This document shows positions 7,701 through 18,149 of a stretch of 64,000 bases of DNA, piece after piece. The notes under the pieces were generated by a model. That model saw nothing but the letters and a program-made list of their open reading frames with translations. It had not been told where the DNA came from and searched no databases. Position numbers and translations under genes: made by a program. Numbering within the stretch: the first letter of the stretch is position 1; each line of letters opens with the position of its first letter. Origin of the DNA: Gaiellasilicea sp963731615 (GTDB taxonomy: Bacteria > Actinomycetota > Thermoleophilia > Gaiellales > Gaiellaceae); contig CAVSWD010000009.1 of the NCBI GenBank assembly GCA_963731615.1, positions 186,001 to 250,000 on the forward strand, in the 5' to 3' direction.

Positions 7701-10469
7701 CTAGGCGTCCAGGTCCTCGAGCCACTCAGACATCGGGACGTACTCGTCCGTGGCCGGCTCGGCCCCGTTCTCGCTTTCGACGACGGCCGTGCCGGTGGCA
7801 GCGGCGGCCACCCCGGCGGCTGGCTTCTTGCGGTTCCGGCCACCGCGCGAGCCGCGGCGGGTCTTCTTCTTCACCGCGACGGGCTCGTCGCCGTCCTCCT
7901 CGGCGGCCACCGCGTCCGCGACCTGCTCTGCCGCTTCGCCGTCGCCTTCCTCTGCGGTGGGCTTCGGCTTGGCCGGTGCACGCTTACGCGGCGTCTTCTC
8001 CACCTCGCCGAGCTCGAAGTCGGGAACGTGGATCCGCGGGGCCGCCGGCGTCTCGGCTTCGGTGGTCTCGGTGGCCGCCGCGACCTCCGCGAGCTCGGTC
8101 TCGCCGTCCGCGGCCGCGACCGCCGGCTTCTTCTTCCGGTTGCGACCGCCCCGCGAGCCTCGGCGAGTCTTCTTCTTCGGCGGCGCGACAACCCCGTCGG
8201 CGTCGATCGCCTCGGCGGGCTCGTCCTCGGGCTCGTCCTCGGGCTCGTCGTCAGCCTCGTCTGGAAGCTCGATCTCGCTTGCCTCGATCTCGGTTGCCGC
8301 CGGCTCCTCGACAGCCTCGACCTTGCCGGTCTCGTCCGTGTCGGTCTCCACCGTCTTCTTGGCACGGCTCGGCGCTCGCGTCGGCTTCTCGGCCTCGCTC
8401 TCGAACGTGATCGGCTCGGCCTCCGCCGTCGCGCCGGCGAGCAGCGTGGCGTAGGCGACGCCGTCGAGCACCCGGCCGATGCGCACCTTTGCCTTCTTGC
8501 CGACCAGCTTGGCGGCTCCCCCGACGACGACGTCGATACCGTCGAGCTTCCCGACCGCGGAGCCGGCGTCGTGCTTGTCGAGCTCGACGAGCTTCAGGTC
8601 GACCTCGCGACCCTCGGCGACCGGCGCCTCGGGCTGCAGGTCGAGCAGCTTGCCCTCGGCGAGCACGGCGGCATGATCCGCGTGGACGCCCTCCTTCGGC
8701 GCGAGGAAGAATCGCTTCTTCGTCGCTTCCTCGATCTCGGCCAGCCGGCGGCCGCCGGGGCCGACGAGGAGCGCGGCGGTCTTCGGGCTCACCTCGACCT
8801 GGAACGCCTGGGCGCGGGAGCCGGCAGCGAGCTGCCGCAGCCGCCGCTCGACCTCGAGCGCCGCAGACGCCTCCGAGAGGACGATCCCGTCGCCGGCGCA
8901 GGTGGGGCACTTCTTGGTCAGGATCTCGCGCGGCCCGTCCGTGACGTTCTGCCGCGTCATCTCGACGAGGCCGAGCGGCGAGATCTCGACGACGTAGGTC
9001 TTCGTCCGGTCGCGCTCGAGCTCGGTGCGGAGCGCCTCCTCGACGGTGGCCCGGTTCTTCGGGTTCGCCATGTCGATGAAGTCGATGACGATGATCCCGC
9101 CGATGTCGCGCAGCCGCAGCTGGCGCACGACCTCCTTGACCGCCTCGAGGTTGTTCTTCGTGATCGTGTCCTCGAGCCGCCCGGTCGAGTTCTTCGAGCG
9201 CGAGCCGACGAAGCGGCCAGTGTTGACGTCGATGACCGTGAACGCCTCGGCGTAGTCGAAGACGAGGTAGCCGCCCGAGGGCAGATCGACGCGCCGGTTC
9301 AGCGTCGAGCGGATCTCGGCGTCGACGCCGGTTCCCTCGAAGAGCGGCGTCTTCTCCTTGTAGCGGTGGACGCGCTCGAGCATGTGCGGCGAGGTCTTCT
9401 TCAGATAGCCGACGATGCGCTTGTAGGTGCGCTCGTGGTCGATCTGGGCGCTCTCGAAGTCGCCCGCGAAGAGGTCGCGGACGATTCGCAGCGGCAGCTC
9501 GGCCTCCTGATAGACGAGCGCAGGCGCCTTCGCCTTCTTCGCGTTCGCCTGGATCGTCTTCCACAGCCGCTGCAGGAAGACGAGGTCGCGCTCGACGTCC
9601 TCGGCCGACGCGCCCTCGGCGGCGGTGCGGACGATGATGCCGCCCTCCTTGACGTCGAGGCCCTTGATGATCTCCTTCAGGCGGGCGCGCTCGGTGTCGT
9701 CGAGCCGGCGCGAGACCCCCAGCCCTTCGCCCTGCGGCACGAAGACGAGGAAGCGTCCGGGCAGCGAGATCTCGGTCGTCAGCCGCGCGCCCTTCGTCTT
9801 CATCGGATCCTTGACGGCCTGGACCATGATCTGCTGGCCGCGGGCGATCAGGTCGGTGATCTTCTTGCCGTGCCGCTTGCCTTCGAGCTCCGGCACGACG
9901 ATCTCGTCGACGTAGAGGAACCCGTTCTTCTCGAGGCCGATCTCGACGAAGGCCGCCTCCATCCCGGGCAGGACGTTGTCGACCGTGCCGAGGTAGATGT
10001 TGCCGGCGATCGAGCGCCGCTCCGGCCGCTCGAGGTAGACCTCGGCGACGCGGTCGTCCTCGACGATCGCGACGCGCTGCTCGCCGACGTCGACGGAGAT
10101 CAGCAGCTCACGCTTGGCCTTCGGGAGCGGTGCCCGCTTCTGGGGCACACGGCGGCGGTTGCCCTGCTGGTTCGCCCGCCGCTCCTGGCGCTGGCTGCGC
10201 TCGACCGGCTTACGCTCCCGCTTGGCGGCAGGTTGCGATCGCTGCTCGGGCTTCTCGTCGGCCGGCTCGACGGTTGCGGCCGTGCCGGGCCTCTTGCGGC
10301 CGCGTCCGCCGCGATTGCCGCGGCGCCGCTTCTTGGCGAGCTCGGTTGCCGCGTCGGTCGCGGCGCTGGGGGTTGTCTCAGCCGGTGAGGGCTGGGGAGC
10401 GGCGGTCGGGGCCTGCTCGGCCGCCTGCTCGGCTGCTTGCTTGCGCTTCCTTCGGAACCAGGGTGACAA
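7701..10469 (-). CDS. rne: Ribonuclease E/G family endoribonuclease
   Basis: The enzyme cleaves single-stranded AU-rich RNA in mRNA decay and rRNA/tRNA processing. Of 922 residues, about 1-120 are a basic Ala/Pro-rich extension, followed by an S1 domain with NIYLGTVDNVLPGMEAAF, the catalytic domain with the two Mg-binding aspartates (FTVIDVNTG and IIVIDFIDM), and the zinc link KKCPTCAGDG. A disordered acidic/basic tail carries two copies of KKKTRRGSRGGRNRKK, probably RNA-binding. The start is TTG at 10469, supported by AGGAGA six bases upstream. Arrangement with extensions on both sides of the core is typical of actinobacterial RNase E. Confidence 0.95.
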   Translation of the reverse strand: MSPWFRRKRKQAAEQAAEQAPTAAPQPSPAETTPSAATDAATELAKKRRRGNRGGRGRKRPGTAATVEPADEKPEQRSQPAAKRERKPVERSQRQERRANQQGNRRRVPQKRAPLPKAKRELLISVDVGEQRVAIVEDDRVAEVYLERPERRSIAGNIYLGTVDNVLPGMEAAFVEIGLEKNGFLYVDEIVVPELEGKRHGKKITDLIARGQQIMVQAVKDPMKTKGARLTTEISLPGRFLVFVPQGEGLGVSRRLDDTERARLKEIIKGLDVKEGGIIVRTAAEGASAEDVERDLVFLQRLWKTIQANAKKAKAPALVYQEAELPLRIVRDLFAGDFESAQIDHERTYKRIVGYLKKTSPHMLERVHRYKEKTPLFEGTGVDAEIRSTLNRRVDLPSGGYLVFDYAEAFTVIDVNTGRFVGSRSKNSTGRLEDTITKNNLEAVKEVVRQLRLRDIGGIIVIDFIDMANPKNRATVEEALRTELERDRTKTYVVEISPLGLVEMTRQNVTDGPREILTKKCPTCAGDGIVLSEASAALEVERRLRQLAAGSRAQAFQVEVSPKTAALLVGPGGRRLAEIEEATKKRFFLAPKEGVHADHAAVLAEGKLLDLQPEAPVAEGREVDLKLVELDKHDAGSAVGKLDGIDVVVGGAAKLVGKKAKVRIGRVLDGVAYATLLAGATAEAEPITFESEAEKPTRAPSRAKKTVETDTDETGKVEAVEEPAATEIEASEIELPDEADDEPEDEPEDEPAEAIDADGVVAPPKKKTRRGSRGGRNRKKKPAVAAADGETELAEVAAATETTEAETPAAPRIHVPDFELGEVEKTPRKRAPAKPKPTAEEGDGEAAEQVADAVAAEEDGDEPVAVKKKTRRGSRGGRNRKKPAAGVAAAATGTAVVESENGAEPATDEYVPMSEWLEDLDA

Positions 10470-10486
10470 ATGCTTCTCCTAGATTG

Positions 10487-10530
10487 AGCGCGCGCAAAGA
10501 CACGGCCGCGGAAGCGGCCGGTCGCGCGCT
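10487..10530 (-). promoter_or_regulatory. Nested hairpin in the 5' leader of the RNase E gene
   Basis: The 7-bp outer arms at 10487-10493 and 10524-10530 (AGCGCGC/GCGCGCT) enclose a 7-bp inner hairpin at 10503-10520 (CGGCCGC/GCGGCCG) with a four-base loop. The structure ends about 17 nt before the TTG start. E. coli rne autoregulates through hairpins in its 5' leader; a similar role here is inference from position only. Confidence 0.4.
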
Positions 10531-10711
10531 GCGAGTGTTGGTGAAAACCTTAGGCATAAGCCTCGCGACAGGGTACCAGCCCGGTCAGATCGACCGGCGG
10601 AAGCCCGTGACACCCCTGGCCGCCAGCGCCTCCCGGCCGGCGGAGCCGGCCTCCGGCGCAGCCTCGCGCCGCTCGCGGCGCTCCAGGTGCGTCACGGCCG
10701 GGACGAAATCG

Positions 10712-10906
10712 TCAGGCGGCGGCGGGGCGCAGGCGCGCGCGACGCGTGCGGACGGCACGCAGCCGCTGCGAGAGGCGCGCCCAGGCCCACGGCTCGACCT
10801 CGGCGTAGCGCGACTTGCCCTGCGCTCGCGTCGCCTCGAGGTACTCGAACCAGGCGTCGGCCTCTTCGATCTGCAATAGCTCTTCTGCGTGCTCGGAACC
10901 CACCAT
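10712..10906 (-). CDS. Small acidic/basic protein of unknown function (64 aa)
   Basis: A GGGAGGAGG ribosome binding site lies seven bases before the ATG, the best evidence that this short frame is real. The product starts with an acidic helix-forming stretch (EELLQIEEADAWFEYLEA), contains several Trp residues and ends in an Arg/Ala-rich tail. I do not recognise it. It lies between the RNase E gene and the DUF697-like gene on the same strand. Confidence 0.6.
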   Translation of the reverse strand: MVGSEHAEELLQIEEADAWFEYLEATRAQGKSRYAEVEPWAWARLSQRLRAVRTRRARLRPAAA

Positions 10907-10964
10907 CGCCCGCCTCCTCCCGGTCGCTTGCCCGACACCTTAGGACCCGGACCGGACGGCAAGC

Positions 10965-11750
10965 TCAGACGGTGGTCTTCTCCTCCGAAACTGCCTGGAA
11001 ATAGCGCAATGCGGCCTCGCCGAGCACGCGTGTGCCGACGTAGGCGACGCCGCCCTTCACGATCCAGCCGGCGACCGGCACGCCTCCGAGCAGCTGCCGT
11101 GCGAAAGCACGGAAACCGAAGCCGAGGCCGATCGTTGCGACCACCTCCGGCAGCCGCTGCTGGTCGATCTCGACGCCATGCGCGGCGCCGACCCGTAGGA
11201 CGAGGCGTAGCTGGTTCAGCGTCAGGACCGCGAAGTCCGCACCCGGCACCCAGACCGCCACGCCGATGATCGCGTTGCGGCGCGAGAAGCGCTCGATCAG
11301 CCCCTCGCACACCGGCTCGCGGAGCACTGGAAGCCGCGCGGCGAGACTGGTGGCGGCCTCGCCGAGGTGGGCCGCGATCACCGACGCGATCTGATCGACC
11401 GGGAAGCCGGCCCCGGGCGCGCAGGCGACCACGTTCGTCGGCAGCACGTAGGGGATGTCGAGGACCTCCCCACCGGTCTGCACGGCGACAACCGGAACAC
11501 CTGCTCGATTCGCGGCGCGGAGCTCGCGCTCGTCGGCCTCAGTCGCAGCGCCGCCGAGCACGCGCACGAGCACCGACGCACCGTCGACCGGACCGTCGAC
11601 GCTGACCGCACGGGGCTCGCCGTCGCGCCCGAGCTCCTTTGCGAGCTGGGCGGCGAGCGGGCCGCTCACGAGCAGCGGGCCGGTGTCCTCGGCAGCGACG
11701 CGGAGCTCCTTCAGGAGCCCCCAGATCGCAAGGACGTTCAGCTTGGCCAT
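10965..11750 (-). CDS. DUF697/YcjF-like membrane-associated protein
   Basis: The 261-residue protein has an N-terminal half with a Val-rich alpha/beta pattern (SVLVRVLGG, GVPVVAVQTG) and a C-terminal half resembling DUF697 (GVAVWVPGADFAVLTLNQLR, then a Gly-rich hydrophobic hairpin). DUF697 domains often accompany Era/YcjX-type GTPases, but no P-loop is present here. The ATG overlaps the rodA stop by one base, so it is the last gene of the elongation operon. Its role is unknown. Confidence 0.65.
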   Translation of the reverse strand: MAKLNVLAIWGLLKELRVAAEDTGPLLVSGPLAAQLAKELGRDGEPRAVSVDGPVDGASVLVRVLGGAATEADERELRAANRAGVPVVAVQTGGEVLDIPYVLPTNVVACAPGAGFPVDQIASVIAAHLGEAATSLAARLPVLREPVCEGLIERFSRRNAIIGVAVWVPGADFAVLTLNQLRLVLRVGAAHGVEIDQQRLPEVVATIGLGFGFRAFARQLLGGVPVAGWIVKGGVAYVGTRVLGEAALRYFQAVSEEKTTV

Positions 11751-12925
11751 CAGCGGGAGCGGCGCCGGCCGAGGTTGCCGCGGGCATGGATCGCCTGGAG
11801 CACGCCGATCGCGAGCAGGTTCGCGGCCATCGACGAGCCACCGACGGTGACGAAGGGGAGCGGGATCCCGGTCACCGGCGCGATCCCCATCGTCATGCCG
11901 ACGTTGACGAAGATCTGGAAGAGGAATGCGATGACGATGCCGCCGGCGACGATGGCGCTGAACGCGTCGCGTGCGACCGTGATCACTCGCAGCCCGCGCC
12001 AGACGACGAGCAGGTAGAGCCCGAGCAGCACCGAGGCGCCGAAGAAGCCGCGCTGCTCGGCGAGCGAGGCGAAGACGAAGTCGGTCGCGTGCTCCGGGAG
12101 ATAGTCGAGCCGCGTCTGCGTCGCAGCGTCGACGCCGCGGCCGTCGAGCCCGCCGGCACCGACTGCGGTGATCGACTGGTTGACGTTGTACGTGGCGCCC
12201 GAGGGATCGCTGTCCGGGTTGGCGAAGCCGGTCAGTCGCTTCGTCTGGTACGGCTCGAGCACCTCGATCCCGGCGGCCGGCAGGAACCAGACGACACTCG
12301 CGACGACGAGCGCCGCGATCGACGCCAGCGCGGCAAGGTGCGTCCAGCGAATGCCGGCGACGAAGAGGCAAGCGGCGAGCGCGGCCGTGTAGACGAGCGC
12401 CGTGCCGAGATCGGGTTGCTTGAAGACGAGCGCGATCGGAATCAGCGCGAGGCCGACCGCCTGCAGGATCACCCGCGGCTCGTTCACCCGCCGGATCCGG
12501 TCGGCGAGGAAGCCCGCCAGCGCGAGCACGAAAAGGAGCTTGCCGAACTCGGACGGCTGGAACTGGAACGGCCCCAGCTCGATCCAGCGCTTGGAGCCGC
12601 GCGTCGTGTCGGCGAGGGGGAACACGAGCAACATCAGCAGCAGCGTTACGGCGTAGAGCGGCTTCTGGGCGCGGCGGTAGCGGTCGGGGTCGATCGCCAG
12701 CACAACGAGGAAGCCGGCGAAGCCGAATCCCGCAGCGAGCGCCTGCCGGACGACGTAGTAGTTCTCGTTCCCGGCGACGTCGTAGCGGGTGATCCCCGCG
12801 ACCGCCCACAGGCCGAACACGACGAGCGCCGCGACGCCGGCGAGCAGCACCCAGTCGAGGCGGCGCAGGAACCCGAGCAGGTCGACGCCCTCGCGGGGCA
12901 CCGAGCGAGAGGCGTACTCAATCAC
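11750..12925 (-). CDS. rodA: Peptidoglycan glycosyltransferase RodA (SEDS family)
   Basis: RodA polymerises glycan strands for side-wall growth together with the class B PBP encoded just upstream. The 391-residue protein has about ten membrane segments and SEDS motifs: RGSKRWIELGPFQFQPSE, KQPDLGTALVY, then GIPLPFVTVGGSS near the C-terminus. Its start overlaps the mrdA stop by 8 nt. The neighbouring mre genes support RodA over FtsW. Confidence 0.94.
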   Translation of the reverse strand: MIEYASRSVPREGVDLLGFLRRLDWVLLAGVAALVVFGLWAVAGITRYDVAGNENYYVVRQALAAGFGFAGFLVVLAIDPDRYRRAQKPLYAVTLLLMLLVFPLADTTRGSKRWIELGPFQFQPSEFGKLLFVLALAGFLADRIRRVNEPRVILQAVGLALIPIALVFKQPDLGTALVYTAALAACLFVAGIRWTHLAALASIAALVVASVVWFLPAAGIEVLEPYQTKRLTGFANPDSDPSGATYNVNQSITAVGAGGLDGRGVDAATQTRLDYLPEHATDFVFASLAEQRGFFGASVLLGLYLLVVWRGLRVITVARDAFSAIVAGGIVIAFLFQIFVNVGMTMGIAPVTGIPLPFVTVGGSSMAANLLAIGVLQAIHARGNLGRRRSR

Positions 12926-14960
12926 TCGCGACCACCCCCTGGACGCCGGCCCGCTCCTGGAACCAGTGCTCGAACACCTTCAGGGCCGTCGGCGCCGCGG
13001 CAGCGCCGCCGTGGCCGCCGTTCTCGATCAGCGCACAGACGACGATCGGCGAGCGCCGCGCACCGGTCTTCGTCACGTACGTGCCGCCGTCGAACGGCCC
13101 CCAGCCGCACCACCAGGCCTGGTCCTCCTGATGGCCCAGCGGATAGCCGGGCAGGTTGACGACCTTCTCGGCCGTCCCCGTCTTGCCGGCGACCGGCACC
13201 GGGAAGCTGGAGAAGACGCCGGACGAGGTGCCGTCGGCGTCGTGCGTCGCCTCGTAGAGCCCGTCCCGGACGTACGTCAGCGCCTCGGGGCTGACGTCGA
13301 CGGTCGTCGGCGGCGGCGGCGGGAAGGGCCTCAGCGTCACGGGAGGCTGCTTGTCGTTGCCCGGCTGCTCGACGGCGGAAACGAGATGGGGAGTGACGAG
13401 CTTGCCCCCGTTCGCGAGCGCCGCGTAGAAGCGCGCCATCTGCAGCGGCGTGACGGTCATGTCCTTCTGGCCGATCGCGAGCTGGATCAGGTCGCCTGGG
13501 TTCCAGGCCTTGTCCCACGCGGTCCGGCCGATCCGCTTGCGCCACGCGGGTGTCGGCAGCAGCCCGGTCGCCTCGCCGCCGATGTCGAGCCCACCCGGCT
13601 GGCCGAAGCCGAACTTCTTCGCCCACTCCTGCATCGCCGTCCAGTACTTGCGCTCGTTCTCACCGCGCTCGTAGTAGCGGTTGCCGAGGGTGTAGAAGTA
13701 CGTGTCACACGACTGCGCGAGCGCCGTCGTCAGCGTCATCGGCGCGTTCGTGAAGGGATTCCAGTTCTTGAACTCGAACTTGTCGAGCCCGTAGGTCGCG
13801 GAGGGCGTGCACTGGATGTACTCGTGCGGCGAGAGGAGCCCGTCCGAGATCGCCGCGAGCGCGGTCAGCGGCTTGAACGTGGAGCCCGGCGGATAGACAC
13901 CTGCAATCGCGCGGTTGATCCCCGGATAGTTGCGCTCCTTCGCCACCTTCTCGTCGGTCAGCGGCTCGAGCTTCTTCGGATCGACCCGGCCGACGTAGAC
14001 GGACGGCTTGTAGGTCGGATTCGACGCCATCGCGAGCACGGCGCCGTCGCGTGGGTCCAGCGCCACGATCGCGCCGCCGTTGGCGTTCCAAGCCTCGTTG
14101 CCGCGGGCGAGCTCGATCCCCTCCTGCAGCGCCCGCTCGGCTGCGCGCTGGAGGCCGATGTCGAGGGTCAGCCGGACGCTGTTGCCGGGCTGCGCCGGGC
14201 GCCGCGGCTCGTACGCGCCCTGCGGCCGTCCGAGCGAGTCGACCCGAAGCTGAGCGGCGCCGGCGGTGCCGCGGAGATACGTGTCGAATCCCGCTTCGAC
14301 GCCGGTCTTGCCGAGCTTCTCGCCGGAGTGGTAGCCCGCCTTCTCCAGGCGCTCGAGCTCCTCCGGCGAGATCTCGCCGACGTAGCCGAGCAGCTGCGCG
14401 GCCAGGGCGCGGTACTCGTAGTCGCGGAGGTACGTACCCACGACCTCGACGCCCGGGAACTCGGCCCGCCGCTCCTTCAGCGCCGCGACCTGGTCCTCGT
14501 GCACGGCCGTCTTGACGAGGATCGGCGTCAACGGGTCGTCACGGCCTTCCTGCAGCGCCTTCGTGAGCCGCGGCAGCGGCACCCGCAGGATCTTCGAGAG
14601 CTTGCGGAACATCGCGTAGCGGCCCTCTTCGGGCAGGTCGGCCGTCCAAATCTGCACCGCCGTGCCGGGAACGTTCGCGACGATCGTCTTGCCGCTGCGG
14701 TCGAGGATCGAGCCGCGTGCGGCTTCGACGCGGATCGTCCGCAGCTGGTTGTTCTGAGCCGCGTTGAGATAGCGGTCGCCCGAAAGCACCTGCAGCGCCC
14801 ACAGCCGCAGGAAGAGGATCGCGAACACGATCAGCGTCAGCCCTGCGAGCACGCCGACGCGCAGCGCGAGCTGCGGCGTGAACCGATACGGCCCGGTGAC
14901 GCGCGGGTCGGGCGGCAGGAACCGGCGCGACGGCGAGCGTCCGCGATTCACGTCAGCCAA
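12918..14960 (-). CDS. mrdA: Penicillin-binding protein 2 (class B transpeptidase)
   Basis: PBP2 cross-links peptidoglycan during elongation. The 680-residue protein has a short cytoplasmic tail, one membrane anchor at about 31-52, a dimerisation domain with ARGSILDRSG, and a transpeptidase domain with SxxK in PPGSTFKPLTAL, SxN-like SCD in AQSCDTYF and KTG in AGKTGTAEK. The second motif is Ser-Cys-Asp, as in many PBP2 proteins. It overlaps mreD by 8 nt and rodA by 8 nt. Confidence 0.95.
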   Translation of the reverse strand: MADVNRGRSPSRRFLPPDPRVTGPYRFTPQLALRVGVLAGLTLIVFAILFLRLWALQVLSGDRYLNAAQNNQLRTIRVEAARGSILDRSGKTIVANVPGTAVQIWTADLPEEGRYAMFRKLSKILRVPLPRLTKALQEGRDDPLTPILVKTAVHEDQVAALKERRAEFPGVEVVGTYLRDYEYRALAAQLLGYVGEISPEELERLEKAGYHSGEKLGKTGVEAGFDTYLRGTAGAAQLRVDSLGRPQGAYEPRRPAQPGNSVRLTLDIGLQRAAERALQEGIELARGNEAWNANGGAIVALDPRDGAVLAMASNPTYKPSVYVGRVDPKKLEPLTDEKVAKERNYPGINRAIAGVYPPGSTFKPLTALAAISDGLLSPHEYIQCTPSATYGLDKFEFKNWNPFTNAPMTLTTALAQSCDTYFYTLGNRYYERGENERKYWTAMQEWAKKFGFGQPGGLDIGGEATGLLPTPAWRKRIGRTAWDKAWNPGDLIQLAIGQKDMTVTPLQMARFYAALANGGKLVTPHLVSAVEQPGNDKQPPVTLRPFPPPPPTTVDVSPEALTYVRDGLYEATHDADGTSSGVFSSFPVPVAGKTGTAEKVVNLPGYPLGHQEDQAWWCGWGPFDGGTYVTKTGARRSPIVVCALIENGGHGGAAAAPTALKVFEHWFQERAGVQGVVASD

Positions 14961-15471
14961 GGAGCCGCACCTCCGAGACGCGCTCGGGACCGCTCCTGAT
15001 GAGAATCGACCGCGTCAGCGCGTACACGGGCACAGCGAGGACGAGATTGAGGACGACGCTCGGGAGCAAGGTGTCGAGGAGCGCGATCCGCGCCGACACC
15101 GCCTCGCCGAGGAGAAAGTGCAGGCCGAAGCCGGCGAACGCGATCCCGATCGTCGCAACGACGACGGCCAGCAGCGGCGCGTGCGCACGGTCGCGCCCGG
15201 TGGTTTCCCCGTAGCGGCCGGCCCAGTAGCCGGCGAGTGCATAGAGGAGCGCCGTGACGCCGAGCGTGTCGAGCGTCATCACGTCGACGAGCAGGCCGCC
15301 GAAGAAGCCGGCCGCGGCGCCCGTGATCGAGCCGCGCAGGAGCGCGATCGGGAGCAGCGCCAGCAGCAGCAGGTCGGCACTGCCGCCGGCGATGTCGAGC
15401 GAGGCGACCAGCGTCACCTGCAGCAGCGTGGCGACGAAGACGACCGCGGCGACGAGCAGGGCGTCGATCAC
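14953..15471 (-). CDS. mreD: Rod shape-determining protein MreD
   Basis: The small hydrophobic protein (172 residues, about five membrane segments) lies between mreC and mrdA with overlaps on both sides. GFFGGLLVDVMTLDTLG is the conserved MreD segment. MreD is an integral-membrane partner of MreC in the elongasome. Identification rests on hydropathy, this motif and position. Confidence 0.9.
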   Translation of the reverse strand: MIDALLVAAVVFVATLLQVTLVASLDIAGGSADLLLLALLPIALLRGSITGAAAGFFGGLLVDVMTLDTLGVTALLYALAGYWAGRYGETTGRDRAHAPLLAVVVATIGIAFAGFGLHFLLGEAVSARIALLDTLLPSVVLNLVLAVPVYALTRSILIRSGPERVSEVRLLG

Positions 15472-16409
15472 GGGAGCTCGGGCTGCGGTTCGTTGGAGAC
15501 GAGGACGAGCACGGAGTCGAGCGCGGAGAAGTCGACATCCGAGCGGATCAGCACCTGCTGGTAGAGATCGGTATTGAGGCGGCCGACGAAGGTGACATGG
15601 CCGATCGTGATCCCCTTCGGGTAGAGCGAGGAGAGCCGCCCCGAGGTCCAGCCCGCAGTGACGATCTCGTCGCCGACCCGCACGACCTCCTCCTTCAAGA
15701 CGCGGGTCAGCATCAAGGCACCGCCCGACTGCGGCTCCACGATCCCGGAGGCGCGGGTTCGGAGGTCGATGGCCGAGACGGCGCTCGATTGGTCGGTGAT
15801 CAGACGGACACGCGCGGCGCCGTCGTTGACGCTCGTGACAGTGCCGACGAGCCCGGCGGCGGTGACCACGGACGAGCCGCGGACGACGCCGTCGTCGGAG
15901 CCGGCCGCGACGACGATCTCCTGCTCGAACGCTCCCGACGGTTGCGAGATCACCTGCGTCGCGACGGGGTAAAAGTCCTCGGGAAAGGACGGGGCGCCGC
16001 TGTAGTCGAGCAGCTGCTCCAGGACCACGTTGTGCTGGAGCGCCGACTCGTTCTGGACGACCTGCTGCTTCAGCTGCTCGTTCTCGGCGCGCAGCGCCTC
16101 GTTCTCCGAGCGCGCCTGGAAGAGGTCCTTCGTCCAGCCGTAGGCGTCGCGGAACGGCCGCGCGACCCGCTCGACGGCGATCTCGAGCGGCTGGAGGACG
16201 CTCGCCACCGCTCCCTGCGCATCGTGCACCGGCCCGTCCGCCTGTTCCCGGAACGAGACCGTGATCAGGGCAAGCGAGAGCAAGACCAGCGTCCCCAGCA
16301 CGATCCGGCGCCTGACGGCGCTGGTGCTGCGGGAGGTGTGCGGTCGCGAGGCGGGACGCCGGACGGGAAGGCCCAGCACCGCCGATCTTGCGGTGCGGTT
16401 GCGTGGCAC
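15468..16409 (-). CDS. mreC: Rod shape-determining protein MreC
   Basis: The 313-residue protein has a basic cytoplasmic tail, one membrane segment (about 35-52), a coiled coil (SENEALRAENEQLKQQ) and a beta-rich periplasmic domain with GLVGTVTSVNDGAARVRLIT and GDEIVTAGWTSGRLSSLYP, both standard MreC features. MreC links the cytoskeleton to PBP2 and RodA. It overlaps mreD by 4 nt (ATGA type). The gene upstream on the other strand is lepB, so mreC is separated from mreB. Confidence 0.94.
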   Translation of the reverse strand: MPRNRTARSAVLGLPVRRPASRPHTSRSTSAVRRRIVLGTLVLLSLALITVSFREQADGPVHDAQGAVASVLQPLEIAVERVARPFRDAYGWTKDLFQARSENEALRAENEQLKQQVVQNESALQHNVVLEQLLDYSGAPSFPEDFYPVATQVISQPSGAFEQEIVVAAGSDDGVVRGSSVVTAAGLVGTVTSVNDGAARVRLITDQSSAVSAIDLRTRASGIVEPQSGGALMLTRVLKEEVVRVGDEIVTAGWTSGRLSSLYPKGITIGHVTFVGRLNTDLYQQVLIRSDVDFSALDSVLVLVSNEPQPELP

Positions 16410-16486
16410 GAGCGTTTCAGTCTAGCCAGCTGACCGGCAGGCGATTGTGGCGGACGGCGCAAACACGGCTGTGGCACTCTGCAGTC

Positions 16487-17053
16487 ATGCGCGCGCTCGA
16501 CCGCTCGCTCTCGCGTTTGCCGCGCCCATTGCGGACGCTGATCGATTGGGCGCTCACGCTTGCGCTCGCCGTCGCCGCGGTGTTGGCATTCCAGGCAGAG
16601 GTGGCGAAGCCGTACCGGATTCCGTCGCCGTCGATGGAGCCGACCTTGCGCGCTTCTGATCGCGTGATCGCCAACCGCCTCGTCTATCGCTTCCACGGCC
16701 CCGAGCGCGGAGACATCGTCGTCTTCGACGCACCAGAGCCGGTGCGGCGCGCCTGCGCCGTAGGAGGCGTGTTCATCAAGCGGATCGTCGGACTTCCCGG
16801 CGAGGTCGTGTCGATGCGCGGCGGCTCCGTTTTCGTCGACGGCGTCGAGCTGCGCGAGCCGTATCTCCGTGAGTCCTATCGCGGTCGCGAGTCGGGGAGC
16901 TGGCCCCGGGTTCCCGCCGGCAGCTACTTCGTGCTCGGGGACAACCGCTCGATGTCGTGCGACTCACGCCGCTGGGGCGTGGTGCCGCGCGGCAATATCA
17001 TCGGCCGCGCCGAGGTTCGCTACTGGCCGCCGAACCGGGTCGGCGACACCTAA
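16487..17053 (+). CDS. lepB: Signal peptidase I
   Basis: This membrane protease removes signal peptides from exported proteins. The 188-residue protein has one N-terminal membrane segment (about 19-36), the catalytic Ser in PSPSMEPTL, the general-base Lys in FIKRIVGLPGE, and the family box GDNRSMSCDSR. ATG at 16487 is chosen because it leaves a short basic tail before the anchor. It is the only plus-strand gene inside the mre cluster and ends 6 nt from the convergent mreB. Confidence 0.93.
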   Translation: MRALDRSLSRLPRPLRTLIDWALTLALAVAAVLAFQAEVAKPYRIPSPSMEPTLRASDRVIANRLVYRFHGPERGDIVVFDAPEPVRRACAVGGVFIKRIVGLPGEVVSMRGGSVFVDGVELREPYLRESYRGRESGSWPRVPAGSYFVLGDNRSMSCDSRRWGVVPRGNIIGRAEVRYWPPNRVGDT

Positions 17054-17059
17054 AGGGTC

Positions 17060-18096
<1,037 letters not shown>

Positions 18097-18149
18097 CGAG
18101 CGAAAGATGCCCACAACGCAGCCCACTGTAGCCGTGCGACACTCGAAAA

